The notes under the pieces are model-generated. The model saw nothing but the letters and a program-made list of their open reading frames with translations. It made no database searches and was not told where the DNA came from. A stretch of DNA of 64,000 nt, from the NCBI GenBank assembly GCA_025766275.1, contig JAFKAC010000118.1:62001-126000 (forward strand), read 5' to 3'. Shown here piece by piece: positions 55,360 to 64,000 of this stretch. The stretch comes from Lactarius indigo. Taxonomy: Eukaryota; Basidiomycota; Agaricomycetes; Russulales; Russulaceae. Made by a program: the position numbers and the translations under genes. Within the stretch, counting starts at the first letter, position 1; every line of letters starts with the position of its first letter.

Positions 55360-56290
55360 TATATGGGTGTGCCAGAGGGTATAAACATGTATGGGTGTCT
55401 GAGATATCTCGGACATGCTTCGGACCAATATGTCCGAGATTACGTCCACATACTGGAGGGTATTAACATGTATGGGTGTCCGAGATATCTTGGACATGTT
55501 CTGGACCAATATGTCCGAGATTATGTGCACATACTGGAGGGTATTAACATGTATGGGTGTCCAAGATATCTCGGACATGCTTCAGACCAATATGTCCAAG
55601 ATTACGTCCACATACTGGAGGGTATTAACATGTATGGGTGTCCGAGATATCTCGGACATGTTCTGGACCAATATGTCTGAGATTACATCCACATAGTGGA
55701 GGGTATTAACATGTATGGGTGTCTGAGATATCTCAGACATGCTTCGGACCAATATGTCCGAGATTATGTCCACATATTAGAGGGTATTAACATGTATGGG
55801 TGTCCAAGATATCTTGGACATGTTACGGACCAATATGTCCGAGATTACATCCACATACTGGAGGGTATTAACATGTATGGGTGTCCGAGATATCTTGGAC
55901 ATGTTCTGGACCAATATGTCAGAGATTATATAGGTGTATTGGAGGGTATTAACATGTATGGGTGTCCGAGATATCTCGGACATGCTTCAGACAAATATGT
56001 CTGAGATTATGTCCACATATTAGAGGGTATTAACATGTATGGGTGTCCAAGATATCTCGGACATGTTATGGACCAATAGGTCCGAGATTATATAGGTGTA
56101 CTGGAGGGTATAAACATGTATGGATGTCCAAACAATCTCGGACATGCTTCAGACCAATATGTCCGAGATTATGTCCATATACTGGAGGGTATAAACATGT
56201 ATGGGTGTTTGAGATATCTCAGACATGTTCCAGAGCAATATGTCTGAGATTATGTGGGTATACCAGAGGGTATAAACATGTACAGGTGTC
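55360..56290 (+). repeat. 81-bp tandem array, left arm
   Basis: TATTAACATGTATGGGTGTC recurs every 81 bp (for example 55461, 55542 and 55623). Each unit carries the 16-bp palindrome TCCGAGATATCTCGGA, or a variant, plus CCAATATGTCCGAGATTA. The 81-bp period (27 codons) keeps spurious frames open. Confidence 0.93.
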
Positions 56291-56694
56291 CAAGATATCT
56301 CTGGATGATTAGCCTAGAGTGTCTAGCCATGTGTATGCATTCAGAGACTAGGACCCCATAGATATATTCTGCATGAATTGTTTCCACAGCCAAGGCTCAT
56401 GTATGTGTACTTATTATGTTCTCTCCCATTGTAATGATTACCCCATGTTACTTGATTGGAACATGTACACTTCCTTTATTATTAGTTATTAGTCTAATTG
56501 ATCAGGCACAAAGGACAGTATGTGTCATTTCCATTCATTTCAGAGTATTTAGTAAGTTCTCTTTGTTATGACTTGACACATCCAGTGTCACAGTGTAAGC
56601 TCCACTCAATCATTTCTACACTTGATGACTTCCACAAAGCCTTGAAGTGTTTCCTGCCTGATAAACTCCAGCACACCCACATAATGTATTGCTC
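56291..56694. other. Spacer between the inverted 81-bp arrays
   Basis: About 400 bp of unique, AT-rich sequence with no convincing gene. It separates the two arms of a large potential hairpin. Confidence 0.6.
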
Positions 56695-57770
56695 CAGAAC
56701 ATGTCCAAAATATCTTGGACATCCATACATGTTAATACCCTCAGTATGTGGACGTACTAATCTCGGACATATTGGTCTGAAGCATGTCTGAGATATCTTG
56801 GACACCCATACATGTTAATACCCTCCAATATGTGGACGTAATCTCGGACATATTGGTCCGAAGCATGTCTGAGATATCTTGGACACCCATACATGTTAAT
56901 ACCCTCCAGTATGTGGATGTAATCTCGGACATATTGGTCCGAAGCATGTCCGAGATTTTTGGACACCCATACATGTTTATACCCTCTAATATGTGGACGT
57001 AATCTCGGACATATTGGTCTGAAGCATGTCCGAGATATCTCGGACACCCATACATGTTAATACCCTCTAATATGTGGACGTAATCTTGGACATATTGGTC
57101 CGAAGCATGTCCAAGATATCTTGGACACCCATACATGTTAATACCCTCCAGTATGTGCACATAATCTCGGACATATTGGTCCAAAGATATCTTGGACACC
57201 CATACATGTTAATAATACCCTCCAGTATGTGGATGTAATCTCGGACATATTGGTCCGAAGCATGTCCGAGATATCTCGGACACCCATACATGTTAATACC
57301 CTCTAATATGTGGACGTAATCTTGGACATATTGGTCCAAAGCATGTCCGAGATATCTCGGACACCCATACATGTTAATACCCTCCAGTATGTGCACATAA
57401 TCTTGGACATATTGGTCCAAAGCATGTCCAAGATATCTCAGACACCCATAAATGTTTATACCCTCCAGTATATGGACATAATCTTGGACATATTGGTCTG
57501 AAGCATGTCCGAGATATCTCAGACACCTATACATGTTAATACCCTCCAATACACCTATATAATCTCGGACCTATTGGTCCGTAACATGTCCGAGATATCT
57601 CGGACACCCATACATGTTAATACCCTCTAATATGTGGACATAATCTCAGACATATTGGTCTGAAGCATGTCCGAGATATCTCACACACCCATACATGTTA
57701 ATACCCTCCAGTATGTGAACATAATCTCGGACATATTGGTCCGGTACATGTCTGAGGTATCTTCACCATC
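56695..57770 (-). repeat. 81-bp tandem array, right arm (inverted)
   Basis: The same unit as at 55360-56290 in opposite orientation: GACACCCATACATGTTAATA recurs about every 81-84 bp together with the palindrome. Confidence 0.93.
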
Positions 57771-57946
57771 TGGCCAAGATACATTCTCAGATGTGGTTCT
57801 TAGCCATCTGTCCGAGATACATTCTCAGATGTGGTTCTTAACTATCCGTCCGAGATATGTTCTTGGACTCGGAGATATTTATACATTTTGTCCGTCCGAG
57901 CCGATGTCGGTTGACTCATGAGTCTTGGGAGATTCTTTGCTGTCAG

Positions 57947-58032
57947 CCAACGTCAGCTGGCCCATGACATATGAAAGATTCTCACCATCGGTTGGCCCAT
58001 CAGTTATGGAAGTCATGCCAGATCATTGGCTG
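57947..58032 (-). repeat. Right TIR of the 2.96-kb element
   Basis: Inverted match to 55072-55157; it ends CATTGGCTG before the duplication ACACTTA. Confidence 0.88.
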
Positions 58033-58310
58033 ACACTTAGTCCAAGACTAAGGCAGACAAAAGATGAATCAGAGAGTGGATTGAAGAAGACAAAGATGGG
58101 GACTCTTGGTCTTCTGCAACTACTGCTTATACAGATACACATGGGCTTTAAAGAGCCACTTGAACAGTAGGTAACAAATAGCATAACTAGCTCAAACCCT
58201 AGTACTGCTATCCTAGGAATGAGTCATACATGAGTCACAATCACATGTGAACTACTATGCAGACTGATACAATGTAAGAGTCCATGACTAATACTGAGTT
58301 GGACCATAGT

Positions 58311-58748
58311 TGTTACGATTCCTTACTGTACCAGTTGTGACTACAGCTATAAGGTAGATTAGTCATGGACTCAGGGTTTACGATAGGAGGTAGGCGATAC
58401 GGTTATGACTCGATCCTAGTACAGGTAGTAGTAGTATTAGGATTGTGGTACTTACGCGATATGTTGGATGCTACATACGGTGACTCATAGCAGCGCTTGA
58501 AAGCCTGCTCAATGTGTATTTAAGGTAGCTACAGAAGACCAAGATATGCCATCTTGGTCTTCTTCAATTGTCACTTTCTCTCTGTCTTTGTCATCGCCTT
58601 TCAGTCAGTTCAAGAGGACATACTTGCCTAGTGCTTGCACGCATCTAGGATCGCCTTTGAGCCATACATTCAACAGGAATGTGTTTAGCTAAGTCAAGTC
58701 GCCTTAATTATCAAGCTCAAGTTGAGCTAACGCCGTGACGGCGTTACA
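58311..58748 (+). repeat. Gypsy-3 5' LTR (438 bp)
   Basis: It starts TGTTACGATTCC and ends GTGACGGCGTTACA. TATTTAAG is at 58518-58525 and ATCTTGGTCTT at 58552-58562, 34 bases downstream of the start of the TATA-like box, which is a suitable distance for a transcription start. Confidence 0.9.
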
Positions 58749-58750
58749 TC

Positions 58751-58761
58751 AAGACCAAGAT
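58751..58761 (+). other. Gypsy-3 self-priming site
   Basis: AAGACCAAGAT two bases after the LTR is exactly complementary to the presumed first 11 bases of the transcript (58552-58562). Confidence 0.65.
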
Positions 58762-58767
58762 CCCATT

Positions 58768-61398
58768 GTGGCGACTGTCAACACCTGCGATCAGTGGATG
58801 AGCTTCTGTCCATATTACTTGGAGTGAAGAGGAGATCGCAACGTACCCACCTGATTCCTGGGAGCAGCAAGGTGGAGAGACCAAGGAGACAAAACCAGAT
58901 ATTTCGTGGAATTTAATGGACCTACAAGGTTCAGTCAGACCCATTGAGTTCAACTTTGACCATTTGTGCTGGGTAGAAATTACATGGAACCCCATAGATC
59001 ATTGCTGGGACATTGTTAGACCAGCAGGAAGAAACTACCAGTGCAATATTGACACATGAGAACTAAACTCAAGAGCCGACTGGGGACCAATAGATGGCCA
59101 ACTACAAGAGCACTCCACAGGAGAAGCTGTAAGTGAAGAAACCGAAGAAGATGAAGAAAGAAGCAAAGAAATTCGACCCCAGAGCGTCGGCCCCATCGAA
59201 CAGTACACCATTCAGCAAGCTGAGTCCTTGCATATCTCCAAGCAGCCCGAGGTCATCCACGTATGCTCACCAGCTGCAGAAATGGCCACAACAACTATGA
59301 CAGAACAAGAGATCCTCACTATGTGGGAGCAAGTGGCGCAAGAAGCGGCCAATGCCATTAGACAAGAATCTCAATGACATCTCCTACCCATCAACCCAGA
59401 GATGGGGCACTGTATGACTGCAGATGATGCAGCAATCTTTAGGGCCATTGGCCCTGACCAAGGCGACCCTCCATCAGGAGGAGGAAGAAGACAAGGACTA
59501 CCACTCGACCCCCCACCAGAATGGGGAGGACCCCCTGGCGGAGATTTCCCATGACGACCTGGAGGAGGAGGAGACCCACCTGACCTTCCAAGAATCCCAC
59601 CAGAAGGGGGACCCCCTGGTGGAGGCAGGGGCCCACCTGGAGGTGGAGGGGAAGGTGGACATGGACACGAGCATGAAAAATTGACAGGCGAGCCTCCTAC
59701 TATTTTCGACAGAGATCGGACTAAGGTAGACTCATTCCTCACACAATGGCATGTATACTGGGGGATGAACCTTGACACCCCTATCATGCGCAATGACTGC
59801 TGGTGAAGTCTGCTGTTCCTCTCCTACATCAAGGGGGTATCAGTCAGCGAATGGGTGCTCTCATACCTCAAGTGGCTCAATAGGCAAATACAATGAGGGA
59901 TCAACCAACATACGTGAGATCTGTGGAATGCAGTAGCAGAAGGGTTTAACCAAAGGTTTGTTAATACCCTTGAAAGAGAACAAGCTCAAGTGCTTCTGAG
60001 AAAAGGGCTCAAAATGGTCGACGGAGACATTGACAAATACATAAATGAATTCAAGGAAGCCATGAGGAAGGCCGGATACTGCCTTAACAACCCCCAGACT
60101 ATTGACCTATTTACCAAAGGGCTTCCAAAGAAGCTCTATGAGAAAACCTACGACTTGGACGAGCCAGAAACGTTTGACGAATGGAAGTGAGCGACTCTTC
60201 ACCGACAACGCAACTATATCCACATTCAAGTGAGGGTGGACGAATATAAAGATACCAATAAGCCAAAGAAGACAGGAAATGCTGGATGGACCGTCCCTCA
60301 GAACCTCGCAAACCCATGAGCAATGGACACTTCCGCTGACCAAACTAAGGTTAGGTTGGCAGGGTCAGAAGAAATTGTTGATAAGTGACCCTTGCGCACT
60401 TAGCAGCTCTAACGGACCGGACTTACAGATATGGACTGCTGTAGATTAATTAGAACCGCTTTAGATTAGATTTGATCTGTACAATCTCGGACTTCTTTAT
60501 CTATGACATCATATACAATGACATCACATGGACATATCCAGACTCTTCATTGTACTACGCGTTCTTGTATCTTTCTTTGTTCTTCTTTAGGACTATCCTT
60601 ATTATGATGTCACTATGATATCATTTACTTCTGGACTCTCCTTGTTCTTTCTGTCCTTGTTCTCAGAACGTCCACTCCTTTGTCCATTTGTAGAACAATA
60701 ACTACCTTGTAGTATGTGACTTGTGTTACATCCCTTGTATAGTGTCACTCCCAGAAAGTGTATAAGTAGAGTAGCATGTACGCTCCTGGTCCACATCAGT
60801 TCTCACTGTTTGTGTGCCAGGTAAGCTCCCTCTTCTCCAATGTATATGATCAGTTCTCACTGTTTGTGTGCCAGACACCTCTGCTTTACTTGCCTGACAA
60901 CTCCCTGTTGCTGCTTCAAGCACTCTCTGCATATCTCACCACAGTCACCTTTGCCACTGTGAGTATGCTCTCTATCTGTGCTGTTCATCAGAAATTGACT
61001 ATAGAAGACCACCCTATACCAACCAACCTCCATTCCCGCCAAGGGGGGGGCCGGGGGTGAGAGGATGAGGAAGAGGGGGATCCCAACAGGATCTCAGGAC
61101 AGTGCTCTGCTATAACTGTCATGCACCAGGACATCTCTCACGAAACTGCCCCCATCCTAGACAACCACGGCAGTGGCAACCAAGTCCCGGGCAAGCTGGA
61201 CCATCTAATGTCCACACCATGGAGACGGATTATTATATACAAGAGCTGCTGCCGGCCCAGATCCAAGCAGTAACTACAAGCAAAATGGCGGAGGAACGAG
61301 CAAAGGAATGGCTCACCAGGGTCGTGAATTCCCTGGACGAAGTAAAGGACCTGATATTGCAGGACTTGTGGGGTAGAGAGGGTTTTCAGAATGCCTGA
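58768..61398 (+). pseudogene. Gypsy-3 Gag, split by a copia solo LTR
   Basis: From GTG at 58768 the frame follows gypsy-4 Gag: QWMSFCPYYLE-like N-terminus, WVEITWNPIDH, QEHSTGEAVSEETEEDEE, IEQYTIQQAESLHI, a Pro/Gly-rich part, FLTQWHVYWGMNLDTPIMRN, LKMVDGDIDKYINEFKEAMR and KKLYEKTYDLDEPETFDEWK. After the LTR at 60376-60990 it continues to the knuckle CYNCHAPGHLSRNC (about 61105-61146) and ends EVKDLILQDLWGREGFQNA at 61398. TGA codons replace Arg at several sites (for example near 59805 and 59895). Confidence 0.83.
60376..60990 (+). repeat. Copia-family solo LTR (615 bp)
   Basis: GAAAT flanks it (60371-60375 and 60991-60995). It begins TGTTGATAAG and ends TGTTCATCA and belongs to the Copia-1 LTR subfamily. 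Both copies of CAGTTCTCACTGTTTGTGTG are present, with GTAAGC after the first. Confidence 0.95.
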
Positions 61399-61836
61399 AC
61401 CCATTGGCCTGGGTGAGGGCTCTAAATTGTAATTCTGTAATCATGATGCGCTTTTGTTCTCTTCAAATTCCAGTCTCGATTCACACAAATTACCAAATGG
61501 CCAACATCAAAGCACTAGTCGATTTGGGTGCCACGGATAACTTCCTGCACCCAGGCTTTGTAAAGAAAATGGGCATCGGGGTCCAACCTCTGGCCCAACC
61601 ACGAAAGATTTGGAATATAGACAACACAGAAAACAAAGCTAGGTCCATCACTCATTTTACCGATCTAGATGTGTATGCCAAAGGATACCACAGGACTATG
61701 CAGTTCCTGATCACAAATCTTGGAAATGAAGAACTTGTCCTAGGATACCCTTGGTTGGCCACATATGAGCCAACGATTAATTGGCAGGATGCAGTCATAT
61801 GAGAAGATATTATGCCAATAATTATCAGTACGCAGG
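61399..61836 (+). pseudogene. Gypsy-3 protease region
   Basis: The open stretch to 61802 has IKALVDLGATDNFLHPGFVK, KIWNIDNTENKARSITHF and LVLGYPWLATYEPTINWQDA. The catalytic motif reads VDLGAT instead of VDSGAT. It is cut at 61836 by gypsy-4. Confidence 0.8.
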
Positions 61837-62300
61837 TGTTACGTTTCTCGTCTACGGACCCTTACTGTACCGGTTGTGACTACGGCGGTAAGGTAGATTA
61901 GTCACGGACTCGGGGTTTACGAAGGAGTTAGGAGTTTACGAATGACTCGATCCTAGTACAAGTAGTAGTAGTATTAGGATTGCGGTACTTACGCGATACG
62001 TTGGACGCTACATTACAGTGACTCATAGCAGCGCTTGAAAGCCTGCTCTTTTTGTATTTAAGATAGCTGTAGAAGACCAAGGTTCGCCATCTTGGTCTTC
62101 TTCAATCGTCACTTCTCTTCTCTTCTCCTTTCTTCTACTCCGTTCTGTCGTGCCTCTATTCCCAGAGTGTTATCAAAATCCTAGTGTCTGCGAACATCTA
62201 GGATCCGCCTTCGAGCCATACGTCGTGAGACGTGATCAGCTAAGTTGCAGAGTCGCCCCTTTCCAAGCTCAAGTCGAGCTAACGTCGTGACGGCGTTACA
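61837..62300 (+). repeat. Gypsy-4 5' LTR (464 bp)
   Basis: It starts TGTTACGTTTCTCG and ends GTGACGGCGTTACA. It contains the inverted pair AGAAGACCAAG/CTTGGTCTTCT around 62071-62101. Confidence 0.95.
62055..62062 (+). promoter_or_regulatory. Gypsy-4 LTR TATA-like box
   Basis: TATTTAAG lies 34 bases before ATCTTGGTCTT (62089-62099). It is conserved at the same distance in gypsy-3 (58518). Confidence 0.6.
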
Positions 62301-62302
62301 TT

Positions 62303-62313
62303 AAGACCAAGAT
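62303..62313 (+). other. Gypsy-4 self-priming site
   Basis: AAGACCAAGAT is the exact reverse complement of LTR positions 62089-62099. In Tf1-type elements the first 11 bases of the RNA fold back on such a site and prime minus-strand synthesis. Confidence 0.7.
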
Positions 62314-62320
62314 ATTCATT

Positions 62321-62819
62321 GTGGCGACTATCAATACCAGAGAGCAGTGGACGAGCTTCCGTCCCTACCATCTAGACCGACGAGGAGACCGTAACGTACC
62401 AACCCGATTCTTAGGAGCAGCCAGGTGGAGAGACCGAGGAGACGAAACCGGATATTTTGTGGAATTCAACGGACCTACAAGGTTTAGACCTGTTGAGTTC
62501 AATTTTGACCATCTGTGCTGGGTGGAAATTACGTGGAACCCCATAGACCACCGCTGGGACGTCGTTAGACCAGCAGGAAGGCAGTATCAGTGCGATATCG
62601 ACGCGCGCGAGCTTAATTCGCGAGCCGACTGGGGACCCATCGACGGTCAGCTGCGAGAACATTCGACCGGAGAAGCGGTCAGCGAAGAAACTGAGGAGGA
62701 AGAACAAAGCGAGGAAGGTCAACCCGCCAGTGTCGGACCTATAGAGCAATACACTATCCAACGAGCTGAGTCTCTACGTATCTCGGACCAGCCAGAAGTC
62801 ATTCACGTACGATCGCCAG
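62321..62819 (+). CDS. Gypsy-4 Gag, N-terminal part
   Basis: Structural Gag of a chromovirus. From GTG at 62321: ATINTREQWTSFRPYHLDRR, then RFLGAARWRDRGDETGYFVE, HLCWVEITWNPIDHRWDVVR, SRADWGPIDGQLREHSTGEA and an acidic EETEEEEQSEEG stretch. There is no ATG in this frame before 63298; the codons just upstream are ATT-GTG, so initiation must be at a non-AUG codon, at a downstream ATG, or after splicing. The frame is interrupted at 62819 by a solo LTR with duplication GCCAG and continues at 63290. Confidence 0.83.
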
Positions 62820-63284
62820 TGTAACGCCGTCACGACGTTAGCTCGACTTGAGCTTGGAAAGGGGGCGACTCTGCAACTTAGCTGATCACGTCTCACGACG
62901 TATGGCTCGAAGGCGGATCCTAGATGTTCGCAGACACTAGGGTTTTGATAACACTCTGGGAATAGAGGCACGACAGAACGGAGTAGAAGAAAGGAGAAGA
63001 GAAGAGAAGTGACGATTGAAGAAGACCAAGATGGCGAACCTTGGTCTTCTACAGCTATCTTAAATACAAAAAGAGCAGGCTTTCAAGCGCTGCTATGAGT
63101 CACTGTAATGTAGCGTCCAATGTATCGCGTAAGTACCGCAATCCTAATACTACTACTACTTGTACTAGGATCGAGTCATTCGTAAACTCCTAACTCCTTC
63201 GTAAACCCCGAGTCCGTGACTAATTTACCTTACCGCCGTAGTCACAACCGGTACAGTAAGGGTCCGTAGACGAGAAACGTAACA
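62820..63284 (-). repeat. Gypsy-family solo LTR (465 bp) in gypsy-4 Gag
   Basis: GCCAG flanks it (62815-62819 and 63285-63289). It lies in opposite orientation to the gypsy-4 LTR (61837-62300) and is nearly identical to it, giving an inverted repeat of about 465 bp around 519 bp of Gag. Confidence 0.95.
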
Positions 63285-63289
63285 GCCAG

Positions 63290-64000
63290 CAGCAGAAATG
63301 GCAACCACTACTATGACAGCCGAAGAAATTATGACTGTCAGAGAACAAGCGGCGCGAGAAGCGGCCGAAGCAATCAGACAAGAATCGCAGCAAAATCTCA
63401 TGCCCATCAATCCTGAAACCGGACATCGTATGACGGCGGACGATGCAGCGATCTTTCGGGCCATTGGGCCTGACCAAGGAGACCCCCCGTCGGGAGAGGG
63501 AGGAAGACAAGGAATGCCGCTAGACCCTCCACCAGGTTGGGGAGGGCCACCCGGAGACGATTTCCCTCGACGCCCGGGAAGGGGAGGGAATCCACCCGAT
63601 CTTCCAAGCAACCCGCCAGAAGGAGGACCCCCAGGAGGAGGTGGGGGTGGCGGCGGGGGCGCAGGAGGGGGAGGACATGGACATGAGAAACTAACCGGTG
63701 AACCTCCCACAATTTTCGACGGAGACCGTGCTAAAGTGGACTCATTCCTCACGCAATGGCACGTATACTGGGGGATGAACCTCGACACCCCCGTCATGCG
63801 CAACGATTATCGACGATGCCTACTCTTCCTGTCCTATATCAAGGGGGTATCCGTCAGCGAATGGGTACTCTCGTATCTCAAATGGCTTAATCGACAAATA
63901 CAACGAGGGATAGATCAACATACGAGAGATCTATGGAATGCGGTAGCAGAGGGGTTTAACCAAAGGTTCGTCAATACCCTTGAACGAGAACAGGCTCAAG
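63290..64000 (+). CDS. Gypsy-4 Gag, second part, open to the window end
   Basis: The continuation of Gag after the solo LTR: MATTTMTAEEIMTVREQAAR (ATG at 63298), MPINPETGHRMTADDAAIFR, a Gly/Pro-rich region with a glycine run, then HEKLTGEPPTIFDGDRAKVD, FLTQWHVYWGMNLDTPVMRN, YRRCLLFLSYIKGVSVSEWV and DLWNAVAEGFNQRFVNTLER. The latter is the retrotransposon-Gag capsid-like domain (WHVYW to NRQIQ). No stop occurs before 64000. The ATG at 63298 could start a shorter Gag from the interrupted gene. Confidence 0.88.

Larger units (their letters stand above)
55072..58032. mobile_element. 2.96-kb non-autonomous element with KDZ-like ends
   Basis: ACACTTA flanks both ends (55065-55071 and 58033-58039). 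Inverted repeats of about 85 bp start CACATAATGATCTGCCATGA on the left and CAGCCAATGATCTGGCATGA on the right, then share ACTTCCATAACTGATGGG and CCAACCGATGGTGAGA. Inside are two inverted arrays of an 81-bp unit around a 400-bp spacer and no transposase. The first ten bases equal those of the 30.4-kb KDZ element, and both have a 7-bp duplication, so I infer mobilisation by a related KDZ transposase. Confidence 0.87.
50040..58310 (-). mobile_element. Gypsy-2: decayed Ty3/gypsy, host of gypsy-1
   Basis: On the minus strand: 5' LTR (54887 to about 58310, split by a 2.96-kb element), Gag (54865-53043), a copia solo LTR, Gag end, protease and start of RT (52499-51442), a large solo LTR (50142-51436) and a short further RT piece (50141-50040), where gypsy-1 begins. 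It is more diverged from gypsy-4 than gypsy-3 is. The rest of pol should lie beyond the far end of gypsy-1, outside the window. Confidence 0.82.
54887..58310 (-). repeat. Gypsy-2 5' LTR, split by a 2.96-kb transposon
   Basis: The 3' end of the LTR (in minus orientation) is at 54887, where GCATAACA precedes TTAAGACCAAGAT. The other part is 58040 to about 58300 and includes GACTCTTGGTCTTCTGC and CTCAAACCCTAGTACTGC, matching the other gypsy LTRs. The outer boundary is unclear because gypsy-3 starts at 58311; the usual end of the LTR is not recognisable there. Confidence 0.7.
58311..61836 (+). mobile_element. Gypsy-3: Ty3/gypsy 5' part, cut by gypsy-4
   Basis: 5' LTR, Gag and protease in order on the plus strand. 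A copia solo LTR (60376-60990) interrupts Gag. At 61837 gypsy-4 begins and gypsy-3 does not resume in the window. The coding sequence has many TGA codons where gypsy-4 has CGA. Confidence 0.87.
61837..64000 (+). mobile_element. Gypsy-4: youngest Ty3/gypsy copy, continues beyond window
   Basis: A 464-bp 5' LTR, self-priming site and Gag frame open to the window end, apart from a clean solo LTR insertion at 62820-63284. The CGA codons lost in the other copies are intact (for example YRRCLLF, QIQRGIDQHTRDLW), so this copy is the best reference for the family. Confidence 0.92.

Noticed and set aside
55282..57549. Repetitive open frames (YVRDYVHILEGINMYGCP and similar)
   Set aside because: The 81-bp unit is 27 codons long. 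The same phrase appears on opposite strands in the two inverted arms, so it reflects the repeat, not a protein.

Overview
The window is a block of nested transposable elements from a fungal, almost certainly basidiomycete (Agaricomycete-type), genome. The evidence is the combination of short GT-AG introns of about 50 bp, a KDZ-type DNA transposon carrying a TET/JBP-like dioxygenase gene, a DIRS-type tyrosine-recombinase retrotransposon, chromodomain-bearing Ty3/gypsy elements and Ty1/copia elements. I see no ordinary host gene and cannot name a species.

Layout. Four related Ty3/gypsy elements form the framework. Gypsy-1 (minus strand) begins at its 5' LTR at 50039, runs leftward and leaves the window at position 1 inside its chromodomain. 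It sits inside the reverse transcriptase of gypsy-2 (50040 to about 58310, minus). Gypsy-3 (58311-61836, plus) abuts gypsy-2 and is interrupted by gypsy-4 (61837 to beyond 64000, plus), the least decayed copy. Gypsy-1 has been hit by a complete Ty1/copia element with a 5-bp target duplication (120-6470), a DIRS-like element of about 7 kb (6863-13839) that itself holds an ORF1-only LINE fragment and a solo LTR, a 30.4-kb DNA transposon (16745-47102), and a solo LTR (48182-48767).

The 30.4-kb insertion is the most notable object. It lies between two copies of a 7-bp target duplication (AAATCCT) in the gypsy-1 gag gene and has short imperfect terminal inverted repeats. Just inside each end is a minisatellite array of 2.5-3.5 kb, and the two arrays are inverted relative to each other. 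Between them lie about eight genes: a KDZ transposase (itself hit by a second copia element, 34031-40487), a TET/JBP-like 2-oxoglutarate/Fe(II) dioxygenase, a probable divergent HMG-like protein, and several unrecognised cargo genes. An 8-bp motif (TCGGCAGC or its complement) recurs through the interior of the element as well as in the arrays. A second, gene-poor 2.96-kb element (55072-58032) in the gypsy-2 LTR has the same outermost bases (CACATAATGA), a 7-bp target duplication and the same plan of inverted subterminal arrays, so it looks like a non-autonomous relative.

How the parts relate. In KDZ elements the transposase mobilises the unit, while the TET/JBP protein is expected to oxidise 5-methylcytosine. 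Older retroelements here carry many CGA-to-TGA nonsense changes and other CpG transitions, as expected if repeats are methylated. The CpG-containing arrays and dispersed motif could therefore be transposase-binding sites, methylation targets, or both; this is inference. Both the transposase and the dioxygenase of this copy show reading-frame damage, so it is probably not autonomous now.
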